DNA from: Caulobacteraceae bacterium
GTDB taxonomy: Bacteria; Pseudomonadota; Alphaproteobacteria; Caulobacterales; Aquidulcibacteraceae
Direction of reading: 5' to 3'
NCBI GenBank assembly: GCA_016703335.1
Contig: JADJCG010000003.1
Span: 62,001 to 126,000 of the forward strand
DNA length: 64,000 nucleotides
Made by a program: the position numbers and the translations under genes. Position 1 is the first letter of the stretch. Each line of letters opens with the position of its first letter. The notes beneath the pieces were generated by a model. That model did not search any database and was not told where the DNA came from. It was given only the letters and a program-made list of their open reading frames with translations. Shown here one piece after another: positions 40,233 to 49,102 of the stretch.

Positions 40233-40767
40233 ATGTTGCTTCGGGTGTTGGGTGGCATTGCCTTGGCGCTGGGATTGTTGGCTGCGCCAGCGGCGGCCCA
40301 AACGGCGGATGTGCTTGCGCCGGCGCGCGCAGGGCAGCTCCAGTGTTTCGAGCCCAACGTAACGGCGAAGACCTGCCAGAGCCTCGGCGGTTATACCTTT
40401 CAAGCGAACGGCGTGATCGATAACCCGGCGCAGGTTTTGATCAGCCCGTCACCCGCGATTGTGATGCGGATTTCAAACCCGGTAACCGTGCGCAATGGTG
40501 CGATCTGCGGCCCGCTGACGGCGGCTGATATCGCGCGCGCGACGTTTACGGTCGATGGCGCGCCGGCGAGTGAGAGCGACACGACCGAAATTCGTTCGAG
40601 CCTGACGCAACAGCTCGCAACTGTTCGGTCACGAGAGCTGCCTGACACTCACGTCCGATGGTGATGGCTTTCGCGCCTCAACCACAATGAATGGCGTGCC
40701 TCAGCCGCAACAAACGCAGCGCGTGATCTGGGTTGGCGCAAACGACGGCTATCGCGTCGCGCCTTAA
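40233..40767 (+). CDS. hypothetical secreted protein, frameshifted
   Basis: ATG 40233 with a good signal peptide (LLRVLGGIALALGLLAAPAAA). The mature part carries cysteines in LQCFEPNVTAKTCQSLGGY and GAICGPLTAADIARATFTVD. The frame is lost near 40625, after which another frame reads DGDGFRASTTMNGVPQPQQT and ends GYRVAP at 40767. That stop overlaps the convergent trmD stop. No family recognised; about 178 residues when joined. Confidence 0.65.
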
Positions 40768-41426
40768 TCTTTGCGGCGTGCGCGCGTGATGCGCTCGCGC
40801 TCGGCTTTGCGCCAAGCTTCGACCTTTGCGTGATCGCCTGAGGTGAGCACGTCAGGGATGGTGCGGCCTTCCCACTCGCGTGGGCGCGTGTATTGGCCGT
40901 GCTCGAGCAAACCGTCGCTGAAGCTTTCTTCGACGGTGGATGTCTCGTTGCCGAGCACGCCCGGGATGAGCCGCACGCACGCTTCGAGCAACACCATCGC
41001 CGCTGCTTCGCCGCCCGCGAGCACAGCTTCGCCGACCGCGACTTCCTGCATGCCGCGCGCTTCGATGACGCGTTCGTCCAAGCCTTCAAAGCGGCCGCAG
41101 AAGAGGATGACGCCAGGCCCGGCGGCCCATTCCTGAACCATCTTTTGGCTGAGCTGTTTGCCGCGCGGTGAGAGGTAGATCACCGGACGATCGTTGCTTT
41201 CGATGCTGTCGATAGCGGCCGCCGCCACATCTGCGCGCAGCACCATCCCAGCGCCGCCGCCCGCTGGCGTGTCATCGACGTTCTTGTGTGGGCCTTGGCC
41301 GAAGTCGCGCAGCTGCGTGGTTTCAAGCGCCCACAAACCATCGCGCAGCGCTTTGCCGATCAGCGAAACGCCAAGCACGCCCGGAAACGCTTCCGGGAAG
41401 AGGGTGATGATCGAGGCTTTGAACAT
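40764..41426 (-). CDS. trmD: tRNA (guanine-37-N1)-methyltransferase
   Basis: 220 residues: ITLFPEAFPGVLGVSLIGKA, RDFGQGPHKNVDDTPAGGGA with the SPOUT-knot, VIYLSPRGKQLSQKMVQEWA, FCGRFEGLDERVIEARGM, VGEAVLAGGEAAAMVLLEA, LIPGVLGNETSTVEESFSDG and YTRPREWEGRTIPDVLTSGDH (in pieces). All TrmD hallmarks are present. It methylates G37 next to the anticodon to prevent +1 frameshifting. The frame is intact, 24 bases after rimM. Confidence 0.97.
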   Translation of the reverse strand: MFKASIITLFPEAFPGVLGVSLIGKALRDGLWALETTQLRDFGQGPHKNVDDTPAGGGAGMVLRADVAAAAIDSIESNDRPVIYLSPRGKQLSQKMVQEWAAGPGVILFCGRFEGLDERVIEARGMQEVAVGEAVLAGGEAAAMVLLEACVRLIPGVLGNETSTVEESFSDGLLEHGQYTRPREWEGRTIPDVLTSGDHAKVEAWRKAERERITRARRKD

Positions 41427-41450
41427 CGCCTCGCTTCGTAACCTGAAGCG

Positions 41451-42254
41451 TTACTTCTCGATAGGCTCAGGCGCCGGGGGATCAAGGACGACGCGCTTGG
41501 CAGCGAGATCGACGTGCGGGACGGCTTCTTTCGTGAAGATGACGCGCACGTTCGGCCCACCGTTCGGCGGCTTGTATTCGAGGATGTCGCCAGCGCCGAA
41601 ATTCCAGACCGCGACGATGTCGCCGAGCACGGTGCCGTCGAGCGCTTCCGCGCGCGAACCGAGCAAGTCGACGACGTAGAATTCGTCCTTCGCCGTGCCC
41701 GGAAGATTGGCGCGCGGTACGAAGACCTTTTGGCCCTTCATGGCGTCGGCTTGCTCTTTGGTTTTCACTTCAGGAGCAACAACGGCCACGCCGTCTTTCA
41801 GTTCACGCCAGCTCTTCGGCTTCAGCAGGACCTTGCCGGCTTCGTCATAAAGCGGGCCGTAGGCGATGACGCCGTCCTTCTTTTCGGTGAAAGCGCGCAG
41901 ACGCACTTCGCCCTTCACACCGAAGGCGCCGCCAATGGCGCCGACCATGATCATGCCCTTGGCAGACGTGCCTTTGCCTTTGAACGCCGGCACGTCTTTG
42001 AGATCGCCAGCAACTTCCGGCTCATTCGCGACAGGCTTCGGAGCCGCGAGCGGCTTCGGGGCCATGCGCACGGGGGTCGGCAGCGGCGCGCGGGTGATCG
42101 GTTGCGCGCGGCCGGCGGCTACTGCCATCGGCTTTGCCGGCATTGGCTTGGCCAACGCAGCAGCGACCGGTGCGAGCTTCGGCGGTTTCGGAGCTTTCTC
42201 GGGCTTCGGTGGCTTGGGCGGTTTCGGCGGCTTTTCAGCTTTTGACCGGAGCAA
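41451..42254 (-). CDS. rimM: ribosome maturation factor RimM with Pro/Lys-rich leader
   Basis: The RimM core of about 170 residues starts around MIMVGAIGGAFGVKGEVRLR and has the PRC-type second domain (DEFYVVDLLGSRAEALDGTV, WNFGAGDILEYKPPNGG, FTKEAVPHVDLAAKRVVLDP). Before it the same frame carries about 95 residues of Pro, Lys and Ala (PPKPPKPPKPEKAPKPP), absent from ordinary RimM. A one-base shift near 42245 would fuse this frame to the upstream KAP-rich frame starting at 42765, ten bases after rpsP. RimM binds S19 and aids 16S 3'-domain assembly. Confidence 0.88.
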   Translation of the reverse strand: MLRSKAEKPPKPPKPPKPEKAPKPPKLAPVAAALAKPMPAKPMAVAAGRAQPITRAPLPTPVRMAPKPLAAPKPVANEPEVAGDLKDVPAFKGKGTSAKGMIMVGAIGGAFGVKGEVRLRAFTEKKDGVIAYGPLYDEAGKVLLKPKSWRELKDGVAVVAPEVKTKEQADAMKGQKVFVPRANLPGTAKDEFYVVDLLGSRAEALDGTVLGDIVAVWNFGAGDILEYKPPNGGPNVRVIFTKEAVPHVDLAAKRVVLDPPAPEPIEK

Positions 42255-42765
42255 CCTTCGCCGGCTTCGGCTCGGGCGCGGGCTTTGCGGCTTTCGCGGC
42301 AGGCTTCTTCGGTTCCGGCGCAGGCTTGGCGGCCTTGGCAGGGGCCTTGGGCGGCGGGGCCGCTTTGGCCTTCGGATCAGGCTTTGCAGCTTTCGCTGGT
42401 GCAGCTTTCGGCGCAGGCGCCGGCTTGGCCGCAGCCTTCACGTCCGCCTTCTTCTCAGGTTTCGCTGCGGCCTTCGGAGCAGCTTTCGCGGCTGGTGCCG
42501 GCTTGGCTGGCGGCGCCTTGGCGGCTGGAGCCGCCTTCGGAGCGGGCGCAGCTTTCGCTGCGGCCTTTGGCGCGGGCGCTGGGGCTTTTGCCTTCGGGTC
42601 GGGCTTGGCAGCCTTCGCCGCCGCTTTTGGGGGCGGCGGGGCGGCTACCGCCTTCTTCGGGGCGGGTTCGCCACGGCGGGGGGCCGGCGCTGCCTTCTTG
42701 GCGGCGGCCGGCGCTGCCTTGGCGGCAGCTTTAGGTTTGCTCAGCGCGGACTTCTTCTCGGCCAC
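42235..42765 (-). CDS. Lys/Ala/Pro-rich (histone H1-like) protein or RimM N-terminal extension
   Basis: 176 residues made almost only of Ala, Lys and Pro (MAEKKSALSKPKAAAKAAP to PEPKPAKVAPVKS) with many KAAPAP- and AKPDPKAKA-type repeats. It starts ten bases after the rpsP stop, exactly where rimM should begin, and overlaps the rimM frame by 20 bases. Its low-complexity style continues without a break into the rimM leader. I think a single indel separates one long RimM of about 440 residues. A separate H1-like nucleic-acid-binding protein is the alternative. Confidence 0.6.
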   Translation of the reverse strand: MAEKKSALSKPKAAAKAAPAAAKKAAPAPRRGEPAPKKAVAAPPPPKAAAKAAKPDPKAKAPAPAPKAAAKAAPAPKAAPAAKAPPAKPAPAAKAAPKAAAKPEKKADVKAAAKPAPAPKAAPAKAAKPDPKAKAAPPPKAPAKAAKPAPEPKKPAAKAAKPAPEPKPAKVAPVKS

Positions 42766-42774
42766 AGGTGTTCC

Positions 42775-43140
42775 TTATGCCTCCGGAGCGGCCTCGGCAG
42801 GAGCAGCAGACGCGGCGGCCTCAGCTTCGGCGCGCTCGGTCATCTTCTTGCCAGGCTTAGCTTTATTTGGGTTGCTCTTGGCTTCGCGCTTGAAAACGCC
42901 AGCCTGATCAAGGAACCGCGCGACCCGATCGGTCGGCAGCGCGCCCTTGGTCATCCAGTCTTGAATCCGCTCCAGCTTGAGGAGAACCCGGTTCGGGTCA
43001 TCGGACTTCAGGATAGGGTTATACGTTCCGACTTTCTCGATGAAACGCCCATCACGAGGGCTACGGCTGTCGGCCACAACAATGGAGTAGAACGGACGCT
43101 TCTTCGCGCCGCCACGGGCCAGACGGATTTTCAGGGACAT
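42775..43140 (-). CDS. rpsP: 30S ribosomal protein S16
   Basis: 121 residues: MSLKIRLARGGAKKRPFYSI, VVADSRSPRDGRFIEKVGTY, NPILKSDDPNRVLLKLERIQ and DWMTKGALPTDRVARFLDQA, followed by the Ala/Glu-rich tail usual in alphaproteobacteria. It helps assemble the 30S body. The frame is intact, 24 bases after ffh on the same strand. Confidence 0.97.
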   Translation of the reverse strand: MSLKIRLARGGAKKRPFYSIVVADSRSPRDGRFIEKVGTYNPILKSDDPNRVLLKLERIQDWMTKGALPTDRVARFLDQAGVFKREAKSNPNKAKPGKKMTERAEAEAAASAAPAEAAPEA

Positions 43141-43164
43141 TTTCTAAGCTTCTCCTTTGAACTC

Positions 43165-44628
43165 TTAGCTTTTTTTGTTGCTTCCGGGAAGCCCCGGAAG
43201 GCCCCCAGGAAGCCCTGGAAGCGCAGAATGAGGGTTAAGGCCCGGCAACGGCTTACCGGAACCGAGTTGTCTTAGCGTTTCAGGGCTGGGGCCCCGCCGC
43301 CCAGGCCTGCCAAACGGCATTTTGCCCTTGCCCAGGGCCTTCGCCATGTCGGCCATGTTCCGATGCATCTTCAGGAGGCGATTAACCTCCACGACTTCGA
43401 CGCCCGAGCCCTTGGCGATGCGGGCGCGGCGGCGGCCGTTGATCAGGTCCGGCTTGGCCCGCTCGGCCTTGGTCATCGAGCGGATGATGCCGATCTGGCG
43501 GTGGATCTGGCGATCATCCAGCTGGGACTCGCTGATCTGGTTTTTCATCTTCTGGACGCCGGGCAGCATGCCCATGACGCCCTTGAGGCCACCGATCTGA
43601 AGCACTTGGCCGAGCTGCTTTTCGAGGTCGTCGAAATCGAAGCGGCCCTTGGCCATCTTCGCCGCGATCTTCTCGGCTTCGGCGCGATCGACGTTCTCGA
43701 CCGCTTTCTCAACGAGGCCGACGATGTCGCCTTGGCCCAGGATGCGGCCGGCGATCCGGCGGGCGTCGAATACCTCAAGCGCGTCGGGGCGTTCGCCGGC
43801 GCCGAGGAACTTAATCGGTAGGCCAGTGACCGCGCGCATCGAGAGGGCTGCGCCGCCGCGGCCGTCGCCATCAGCGCGGGTAAGCACAAGGCCCGTGAGC
43901 GGCAGGCGTTCGTGGAAGCGTTTGGCGGTTTCGACGGCGTCCTGGCCGGTGAGGCTGTCGGCGACGAGCAGAACTTCGCCGGGCTTGGCGATCTGCGCGA
44001 TCGACGCGGCTTCATCCATCATCTCGTCGTCGAGCGTGGTGCGGCCGGCGGTGTCGAGGATGAGAACGTCATGGCCGGTGAGACGCGCTTGGCTCATCGC
44101 GCGCTTGGCGATGTCTTGCGGGCTTTGACCGGCAACGATCGGCAGCACGTCGACGCCGATGGATTTCCCGAGCGTCGCCAGCTGCTCCATCGCCGCCGGA
44201 CGGCGCGTGTCGAGCGAGGCCATCAGCACGCGCTTGCGATCGGTCTTCGTCAGCCGGTTCGCGATCTTGGCGGTGGTGGTGGTTTTGCCCGAGCCTTGAA
44301 GGCCGGCCATCATGATGACGTTCGGCGGCTCGCCCGCGATGCGGAGCGGTTCGGGCGGGCCATCGCCGCCAAGCGTCGCGACCAGCTGGTCGTGGACGAT
44401 CTTGATGACTTGCTGGCCCGGCTTCACCGCCTTGATGACGCTTTCGCCGACGGCCTCGATCTTCACCTTGGCGATGAAGTCCTTGACCACCGGCAGCGCG
44501 ACGTCGGCTTCCAACAGCGCCACGCGCACTTCGCGCAGCGCCGCTTCGACGTCGGCTTCACTCAGCGCGCCGCGCCCGGTGAGCTTGTCGAAAACGCCTG
44601 ATAGGCGGTCGGTTAGGGCCTCAAACAT
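43165..44628 (-). CDS. ffh: signal recognition particle protein Ffh
   Basis: 487 residues from ATG 44628 (MFEALTDRLSGVFDKLTGRG). The N-domain ALLEADVALPVVK is followed by a G-domain with GLQGSGKTTTTAKIANRL, LMASLDTRRPAAMEQL, ILDTAGRTTLDDEMMDEAAS and LTRADGDGRGGAALS. The Met-rich M-domain (LKGVMGMLPGVQKMKNQ, RRARIAKGSGVEVVEVNRLL) binds signal peptides and 4.5S RNA. A Gly/Pro/Leu tail ends the protein. The frame is intact. It works with FtsY, encoded 6 kb away. Confidence 0.97.
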   Translation of the reverse strand: MFEALTDRLSGVFDKLTGRGALSEADVEAALREVRVALLEADVALPVVKDFIAKVKIEAVGESVIKAVKPGQQVIKIVHDQLVATLGGDGPPEPLRIAGEPPNVIMMAGLQGSGKTTTTAKIANRLTKTDRKRVLMASLDTRRPAAMEQLATLGKSIGVDVLPIVAGQSPQDIAKRAMSQARLTGHDVLILDTAGRTTLDDEMMDEAASIAQIAKPGEVLLVADSLTGQDAVETAKRFHERLPLTGLVLTRADGDGRGGAALSMRAVTGLPIKFLGAGERPDALEVFDARRIAGRILGQGDIVGLVEKAVENVDRAEAEKIAAKMAKGRFDFDDLEKQLGQVLQIGGLKGVMGMLPGVQKMKNQISESQLDDRQIHRQIGIIRSMTKAERAKPDLINGRRRARIAKGSGVEVVEVNRLLKMHRNMADMAKALGKGKMPFGRPGRRGPSPETLRQLGSGKPLPGLNPHSALPGLPGGLPGLPGSNKKS

Positions 44629-44787
44629 CGTATCTCCGTGCGCCAAAAGCAGTTTTACCCCGCCGGACGATCACGTCGGGCGGGGTGCCTCGCCTGCCTC
44701 CAAACCCAAATATGGGCCCTGTGCCGGTCGAAACGCAGCTCTAGAGCTGGCGCATGCGCGGGTGTTTAGCGGCGGAAGGCGCTGGGG

Positions 44788-45655
44788 TCAAAGGTTATAC
44801 GGCAGCGGCTTGTTGCGTAGCCATTGGGAGAGAACCCATTTGCGGCCGCGGGTCGGGGGCATGCCCGCATGGACGGTGTTGGTGTCCGGTGTGCCGTCAG
44901 GGCGCACGTGGGACCAGGCGATCGCGTCGCCGATGCCGCCGCGGACGTTGAGCTTCAGCAGCGGAAAATGTGTCGGCGCATCATCGAAGTCGTCGTTGAG
45001 GTAGGTGACGATGGTTGTCGCGCGCTGGCCCAGCACTTCCAGTTCGCGCGCGAAGTGCGGGTTCTGCGGATCGATGAAATCGACGTGCATCCCGAACTGT
45101 TGGCCCGGTTCATATGAAATGACATTAGGCGCCTCATGCATGACGACCGGCACCCGTGTGAGGTTTGCGGCGCGCGCTTGAAGCGCGGCGAGCACCAAGT
45201 CGCGGTCAGGCGGGCCAAATGCGCAGGTGTAGGCTGTGCGCATCGGGTGTTGGCGCATTTCACCTGTGCTGGCGTCGTTGACCATTGACGGTTCGAGCCG
45301 CGACTGCGCGCGTGTGATCATCCAGGCGCACATCTCTGGCGTCGCGAAGCCGCGCGAGCAGGCGATGCCTGCATCGTTCGAAAGCCGCTCCAAGGGAGGT
45401 GGCGTGACAAGAGCGACGGGATCAATTGCTGCACGGAGTTTCGCTGCGTCGGTTTCATCAGGCGCGCCTGCGAGCGTGGCGAGTTGGGCGGTGGCCGCTG
45501 CGTTACCGGCGGCGGCGGCGCGCTCGGCCAAATCGAGCGCTTCCGCCCAACGCTGGGCATGGGCTGCTTCTATGGCGGCGCGAGTTCGTTCGTCACGGGA
45601 GTACGAACCTGCGCATCGCGTCAGCGGGCGTCAACTGGGTGGCAGTGTGGTGCAT
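44788..45655 (-). CDS. 2OG-Fe(II) oxygenase, prolyl 4-hydroxylase type, N-terminal frameshift
   Basis: The C-terminal domain is a P4H fold: YEPGQQFGMHVDFIDPQNPH with the HxD iron ligands, TTIVTYLNDDFDDAPTHFPL, then the distal His and 2OG-binding basic residue in DTNTVHAGMPPTRGRKWVL. The N-terminal part (ERAAAAGNAAATAQLATLAG) looks like a helical Sel1/TPR-type repeat. The open frame begins at TTG 45531. An ATG at 45655 (MHHTATQLTPADAMRR) with one shift near 45605 gives a sensible longer protein. Target unknown. It is divergent from the next oxygenase by 19 bases. Confidence 0.82.
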
Positions 45656-45674
45656 GATCGAATAAAATGGCGCG

Positions 45675-46322
45675 ATGAAGGTCCACGGCGACTATTACGG
45701 AAACGGCTACGCTCATATCGAGGGGTTGATCCCGCGCCCGGTCGCGCATGAATTCCTCGCGCAACTGAAGGCGAGCCTGGATGATTCAAAGGCGCCGTTG
45801 CAGACGTTTTTCCGCGACGCGCAGATGCTGAAGCGCCCGGCGCTTGAGGTCTATGCGCAGCAGTATAAGCCGATGTTGGCGTTCCTTTGGGGGCTAACGC
45901 CGGTGATGAGTCAGCTGACGCAGCGCGCGCTACTGCCCACCTATTCCTATTTCCGTATCTATCGTGAAGGCGATGTTTGCTGGGTGCACTCGGATCGGTT
46001 TGCGTGTGAGCACTCCTTATCGCTGACGCTTGGCTATAGCGACGGCAAGTATTGGCCGTTCGAGATTGGCAGCGATCGGCTGACGCAGGTGCGGCCAGTA
46101 GAGACGACGTTTGAGCAAGACGCTTATAGCTCCGTCGACATGGCTGTGGGCGACGCCATCCTTTATCAGGGCGTCTCGTATCGTCATGGCCGCGTGACGC
46201 CGAACCCAAATCGCTGGTCGGCGCACATGTTCTTGCACTGGGTGGATGAAGCTGGCCCGTATCGAAGCGAAGCGTTCGACGGCAACGCAACGCCCGGCAC
46301 TGTCGACTTCGATCTTAGCTAA
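45675..46322 (+). CDS. 2OG-Fe(II) oxygenase-like protein
   Basis: 215 residues: MKVHGDYYGNGYAHIEGLIP, RDAQMLKRPALEVYAQQYKP, YSYFRIYREGDVCWVHSDRF with a likely HxD iron pair (HSD), SLSLTLGYSDGKYWPFEIGS, GDAILYQGVSYRHGRVTPNP with the distal His and Arg, and SAHMFLHWVDEAGPYRSEAF. This is the layout of 2OG-dependent hydroxylases acting on proteins or small molecules. The frame is intact. Its end overlaps the convergent LhgO-like gene by eight bases. Confidence 0.78.
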   Translation: MKVHGDYYGNGYAHIEGLIPRPVAHEFLAQLKASLDDSKAPLQTFFRDAQMLKRPALEVYAQQYKPMLAFLWGLTPVMSQLTQRALLPTYSYFRIYREGDVCWVHSDRFACEHSLSLTLGYSDGKYWPFEIGSDRLTQVRPVETTFEQDAYSSVDMAVGDAILYQGVSYRHGRVTPNPNRWSAHMFLHWVDEAGPYRSEAFDGNATPGTVDFDLS

Positions 46323-47415
46323 GACGCTTTGTCACTTCAGCGCCGATCGCGAGCGATGATGTGAGACCTGGGCTTTCGATGCCAAACAAGCAGATCAAGC
46401 CGTCCATGCCGTGATCGTTCGGGCTGTCGAGCACGAAGTCGGGCTGTGGTTGGTTCTGCGCGTGGATCTTCGGGCGGATGCCGGCGTAGTCGGCTGTGAG
46501 CGCGCCGTCAGGGAGGCCGGGCCAGAAGGTGCGGATCGCTTCATAGAAGCTGTCGCCGCGTTTTGGGTCGACGACGTAGTTTTCTTCTGTGATCCACTCG
46601 ATGTCGGGGCCGAAGCGGGCGATGCCGCCGAGATCGCGCCTATAGTGCGTGCCGAGCGCGCCTGGCACCGGCGGCGGATAGATCAGGCGCTGAAACGGCG
46701 CTTTCATGCTGAGCGAGAAGTAATTGCCCTTAGCCAGGTATTGCGTCGGGATGCGTTCTTTCGGGAAGCCTTCGATGGTGTGCGCACATTTTTGCGCATT
46801 GAGGCCCGAGGAGATCAGGAGCTTCTTCGCTGTGATCGTGGTGGGGCTCTCGCCGCCAACGCGGATGTCGTAGCCTTCTGCGCTTGGCGTCGCGCCGAGG
46901 AAGGGCGAGTTCAGGACGACCGACCCGCCCATCGCTTCGATCTCGCCTTCGAGCGCGTCCATGTAGCCGTGCGCGTCCATGACGCCGCTTTCGAGATATT
47001 CGACGGCGGCAACGGCGCGAAGGTGCGGCTCAAGCGCGATGGCTTCAGCGCCGGTGATCCAGCGGGCGTTCTCGACGCCGTTGATCTCGCCTTGCTTGTA
47101 GTATTTTTCGATCGCGGCGATGTCGCTCTCTTCGGTGGCGACGAAGAGCTTGCCGCACTTCTCGTAATTGACGCTGTGCTCGCGCAAGAACTGGTACATG
47201 GCGCGCCGGCCTTCGACGCAGAACTTCGCCTTCAGCGAGCCGCTCGGATAATAAAAGCCGGCGTGGACGACTTCGGAGTTGCGCGATGAAACGCCAGAGC
47301 CAATGCGGTTGGCGCTTTCCAAAACGAGGACGCTATTGCCGGCTTTTGCCAGCTGAAAGCCACAAGCTAGGCCAACGGCGCCTGCACCGACCACAACCGC
47401 ATCAAAATCGCTCAT
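46315..47415 (-). CDS. lhgO: FAD-dependent L-2-hydroxyglutarate oxidase-like enzyme
   Basis: 366 residues from ATG 47415 (MSDFDAVVVGAGAVGLACGF), a DAO-type Rossmann fold with GAGAVG. Blocks typical of LhgO/L2HGDH are SSRNSEVVHAGFYYPSGSLK, CVEGRRAMYQFLREHSV, GALGTHYRRDLGGIARFGPD and GIESPGLTSSLAIGAEVTKR. These oxidise L-2-hydroxyglutarate to 2-oxoglutarate. Lying next to two 2OG-dependent oxygenases makes a 2-oxoglutarate link tempting but unproven. The frame is intact. Confidence 0.82.
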   Translation of the reverse strand: MSDFDAVVVGAGAVGLACGFQLAKAGNSVLVLESANRIGSGVSSRNSEVVHAGFYYPSGSLKAKFCVEGRRAMYQFLREHSVNYEKCGKLFVATEESDIAAIEKYYKQGEINGVENARWITGAEAIALEPHLRAVAAVEYLESGVMDAHGYMDALEGEIEAMGGSVVLNSPFLGATPSAEGYDIRVGGESPTTITAKKLLISSGLNAQKCAHTIEGFPKERIPTQYLAKGNYFSLSMKAPFQRLIYPPPVPGALGTHYRRDLGGIARFGPDIEWITEENYVVDPKRGDSFYEAIRTFWPGLPDGALTADYAGIRPKIHAQNQPQPDFVLDSPNDHGMDGLICLFGIESPGLTSSLAIGAEVTKRLS

Positions 47416-47544
47416 GACGCACCTGATAACGCACAAGTCTTAAAGCTGAATAACGTTTGCGAAAATGGGACCAACGCAAACCAACGGTTAATCGTATTTC
47501 CCGCATTTTTCGCACACGAGCGAGTCTCGTTGGGCGGAGCGCAA

Positions 47545-48915
47545 GTGATCAATCTGCAAGACCCGTCGATGCTGGCGGCTGCCAGAGGCCAGGTGAAGAG
47601 CCTGCGTTGGCGGCTGGCTGTCGGTGCGATCTTCGCGATTGGCGCGGCGTTGGTGCTGGAGAGCGCGTCGGCTGGCTTCGGCTGGTACCTCGTGCTCGCG
47701 TTGTCGATGTGCTTCGACTACATGCTCGGCAATTCCTATCTCGAACAACGCGGCCAAGCGGATCGCAAGACCGCGGGCGTGCTGTTCGTTTGGGGCACGC
47801 TGTTTAGCGTTGCCATTTACGCCGCGATGCCGGTGGCGCTTGCCGCGATGGGTGGTGGGCCGGGCCGGGTGCTTGGCGTTCTCATTGCCGCAAGCTCGCT
47901 GGTGAGCGTGATGATGTTCACGTTCCAGGCGCCGCGCTTCATGTATTTGGCCGCAGTGCCGCCGACGATCGCAATGATGGCGATGCCGCTCATTCCGTTC
48001 GATGCGGCAGGGCTGACCGCAACGCAGGCATCTCTTGGTGTGGGCTGCGGTGTTATTGGGTTTCTCGCGTACGTCACGCGCTCGGCTCTCAACAATTCCG
48101 CGATGGTGATTGGCTGGAAGGCAGCGCACCAGGCCGCGAAGGAGCGCCAGCTTGAAGCGGAAGTGAAGCGCGCGGAGGCCGAGGAGGCTAACCGCGCGAA
48201 GTCCGAGTTTTTGGCCGTAATGACACATGAATTGCGTACGCCGCTGAATGCGGTGATTGGCTATTCTGAGATCATCCAAGAAGATCTCGAGGCAGAGGGC
48301 CGCAAGGAATTATCGGACGATGCGGCGCGTATCAGCACCTCCGCGCGGCACCTGCTGGGGCTCATCGATCAGATATTGAACTTGTCGAGCATGGATGCGG
48401 GCGTCGACAGCGTTGCGCCGCGCGACGTTGAGGTTCGCAAGTTGCTGGAAGAAGCTGTGAACGCTGTGCAGGACGATGCGCGCGCGGCCGGCAATCGCAT
48501 GTCGCTGCGCGTCGCTGCTGATGCGGAGCGTGCCTATACCGATGGCGCGAAGCTCGCGGTGTGCTTGGCGGCGTTGTTGTCCAACGCAGTGAAATTCACA
48601 TCGAACGGGTTGATCGCGATTAGCGCTGAGCGTGAAAATCTCGATCAGGAAATATTGATCTTGTCAGTCTCGGACACAGGCGTTGGCATTGCTGCTGAAG
48701 ACATGCAGAAGCTCTTCAAGGCGTTCACACAGCTCGACGCTACGGCGACGCGCGAGAAAGGCGGCATGGGCCTAGGTCTCTCGATCGCGCAGCGCATGGC
48801 GCAGACGCTCGGTGGGGCCGTGACCGTGACGAGCGAGCGCGGCGTCGGGTCGACCTTCGTTGTGCGCGTGCCGATGAAACTGGCGCATGTCAGCGCTGAG
48901 CGCGCCGCGGCCTAA
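47545..48915 (+). CDS. membrane sensor histidine kinase
   Basis: About 456 residues from GTG 47545 (MINLQDPSML); a TTG at 47530 is an alternative start. Five or six N-terminal helices (residues about 20-175) form the sensor without a known periplasmic domain. A coiled coil (KERQLEAEVKRAEAEEANRA) leads to HisKA SEFLAVMTHELRTPLNAVIG and an ATPase domain (LLSNAVKFT, VSDTGVGIAAEDMQKLF, GMGLGLSIAQRMA, GVGSTFVVRVPM). No partner regulator is adjacent. The frame is intact. Confidence 0.87.
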   Translation: MINLQDPSMLAAARGQVKSLRWRLAVGAIFAIGAALVLESASAGFGWYLVLALSMCFDYMLGNSYLEQRGQADRKTAGVLFVWGTLFSVAIYAAMPVALAAMGGGPGRVLGVLIAASSLVSVMMFTFQAPRFMYLAAVPPTIAMMAMPLIPFDAAGLTATQASLGVGCGVIGFLAYVTRSALNNSAMVIGWKAAHQAAKERQLEAEVKRAEAEEANRAKSEFLAVMTHELRTPLNAVIGYSEIIQEDLEAEGRKELSDDAARISTSARHLLGLIDQILNLSSMDAGVDSVAPRDVEVRKLLEEAVNAVQDDARAAGNRMSLRVAADAERAYTDGAKLAVCLAALLSNAVKFTSNGLIAISAERENLDQEILILSVSDTGVGIAAEDMQKLFKAFTQLDATATREKGGMGLGLSIAQRMAQTLGGAVTVTSERGVGSTFVVRVPMKLAHVSAERAAA

Positions 48916-48938
48916 ATATTTGAAGAAAATCGCCCCGC

Positions 48939-48967
48939 CCTCTCCCCTCTCGAATGAGGGGCAGAGG
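48939..48967. repeat. C/T-rich hairpin repeat, copy 1
   Basis: CCTCTCCCCT pairs with AGGGGCAGAGG (one bulge) across an eight-base loop, 24 bases after the histidine kinase stop. It is of the same type as the two hairpins at 54254-54393 and probably acts as an intergenic terminator-like repeat. The rest of the gap to oxyR (48968-49102) shows nothing clear. Confidence 0.5.
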
Positions 48968-49102
48968 AGTTGCGCCGTATGCGGGGGGAGGGTCCGGCGC
49001 TGCGGGGCTCGCGGGATGAACGTCGACATGCCGCGCCCGTTCCGGCCTTGCGACAATCCGCCCGCAGCCAATATGGAGGTCTCAACTGAATAGGGACCGT
49101 CT

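Noticed and set aside
39374..40423. A 349-codon plus-strand frame across rplS and the secreted gene
   Set aside because: It covers intact rplS in antisense and has no domain; high GC keeps shadow frames open.
41866..43275. A 469-codon frame antisense to rimM and rpsP
   Set aside because: It is the mirror of the Lys/Ala/Pro-rich coding strand and of confirmed ribosomal genes; its Gly/Phe/Arg repeats are a shadow.
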